From Paratinospora sagittata (lineage: Eukaryota > Streptophyta > Magnoliopsida > Ranunculales > Menispermaceae), in NCBI GenBank assembly GCA_035771175.1, contig CM069592.1, positions 42,339,995 to 42,403,994 of the forward strand: DNA of 64,000 nucleotides, written 5' to 3'. The position numbers were made by a program, and so were the translations under genes. Below, piece by piece: positions 63,591-64,000 of this stretch. The stretch's first letter is position 1. The number at the start of each line of letters is the position of its first letter. Below the pieces are notes generated by a model, which was not told where the DNA came from, did no database searches, and worked only from the letters and a program-made list of their open reading frames with translations.

Positions 63591-64000
63591 GTATTCTGAA
63601 AGTAGTAAGCAAAGGGCAGCTTGGTTATGTGAAGATTGAAGAAAAGTAGGGTTGTGGAAGCCCTTTTGTAGGCAAAGGAAAATGATTTTTTTTTGGGTGG
63701 TCTCGTGCAGTGTTTTTTTGGTCTTCAATGGGTATAGAATAATGTGGAAGCTCTTAGCAAAAATATTTTAAAAAAATGTGGAAGCAGGACAGAAGCAAGA
63801 CAGCCATATCTTGATCTGCCAGCAATGGATGGGGGCCTCTTGATTTGCAACTTTTTGTATATTAGACTGGTTGGTCTAAAGAGAGGTTTTCAGGGTAATG
63901 AGTGAAGTTCTAAGAAAACTCTAAGATACTCATTTGAAGGCTCGCAGAACTGAGTTCTGCAGCATTTTTCTTGTCAACTTCTCTCCCTCTCTTTGCTCTC
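63591..64000. other. Upstream region of the XTH gene
   Basis: Promoter and leader of the minus-strand XTH gene. A small perfect palindrome-like motif GCAGAACTGAGTTCTGC lies at 63945-63961. Nothing else seen. Confidence 0.5.

Overview
The window is nuclear DNA of a flowering plant. It has AT-rich intergenic DNA, GT-AG introns with conserved phases, plastid and cell-wall genes found only in plants, and nested plant LTR retrotransposons. The proteins read as core eudicot, probably a woody rosid, but I cannot name the species. A PPR gene of the At3g26630 type next to plastid GAPA matches the Arabidopsis At3g26630-At3g26650 neighbourhood as I remember it.

Layout. At 1-195 (-) lies the N-terminal PHD finger of an ORTHRUS/VIM ubiquitin ligase cut by the window edge. 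A diverged tRNA-Lys(UUU) sits at 2018-2089 (-). Next come the mitochondrial Rieske protein (2563-6577 +, with two dead LINE fragments in its 3.2-kb intron), a SEC14/CRAL-TRIO protein (7512-9861 -), a tRNA-derived SINE with target-site duplication (about 10.1-10.3 kb), an IRX10/IRX10L xylan xylosyltransferase (13158-16631 +) and CRUMPLED LEAF (17843-21260 -). CRUMPLED LEAF carries a one-base deletion in exon 1.

From 22.8 to 32.5 kb two desiccation-related PCC13-62/ferritin-like genes lie tail to tail. They are separated by an old Ty1-copia insertion (24669-30892, duplication TGGAC on both sides). A non-autonomous hAT element (8-bp duplication) sits in its 5' LTR, and a 2.08-kb solo gypsy-like LTR (duplication TACGT) lies inside a second LTR remnant. 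At 35.2-39.3 kb is a second, younger Ty1-copia element. It has lost its 5' LTR and gag and is bounded on the left by an inverted copy of its own 3' end.

The right half holds the PPR gene (40639-42072 -), plastid GAPA of the Calvin cycle (43342-46304 +), a BOI-related RING ligase (48254-49625 -), about 11 kb of AT-rich gene-poor DNA with a long imperfect hairpin at its far end, and a xyloglucan endotransglucosylase/hydrolase gene (61949-63590 -). The genes are unrelated housekeeping, plastid and cell-wall genes with no operon-like logic. The two PCC13-62 genes are the only local family. I see no defence island, gene cluster or other new system; the notable items are the CRL frameshift, the nested insertions, the inverted-arm copia element and a few orphan exon-like or hairpin segments.
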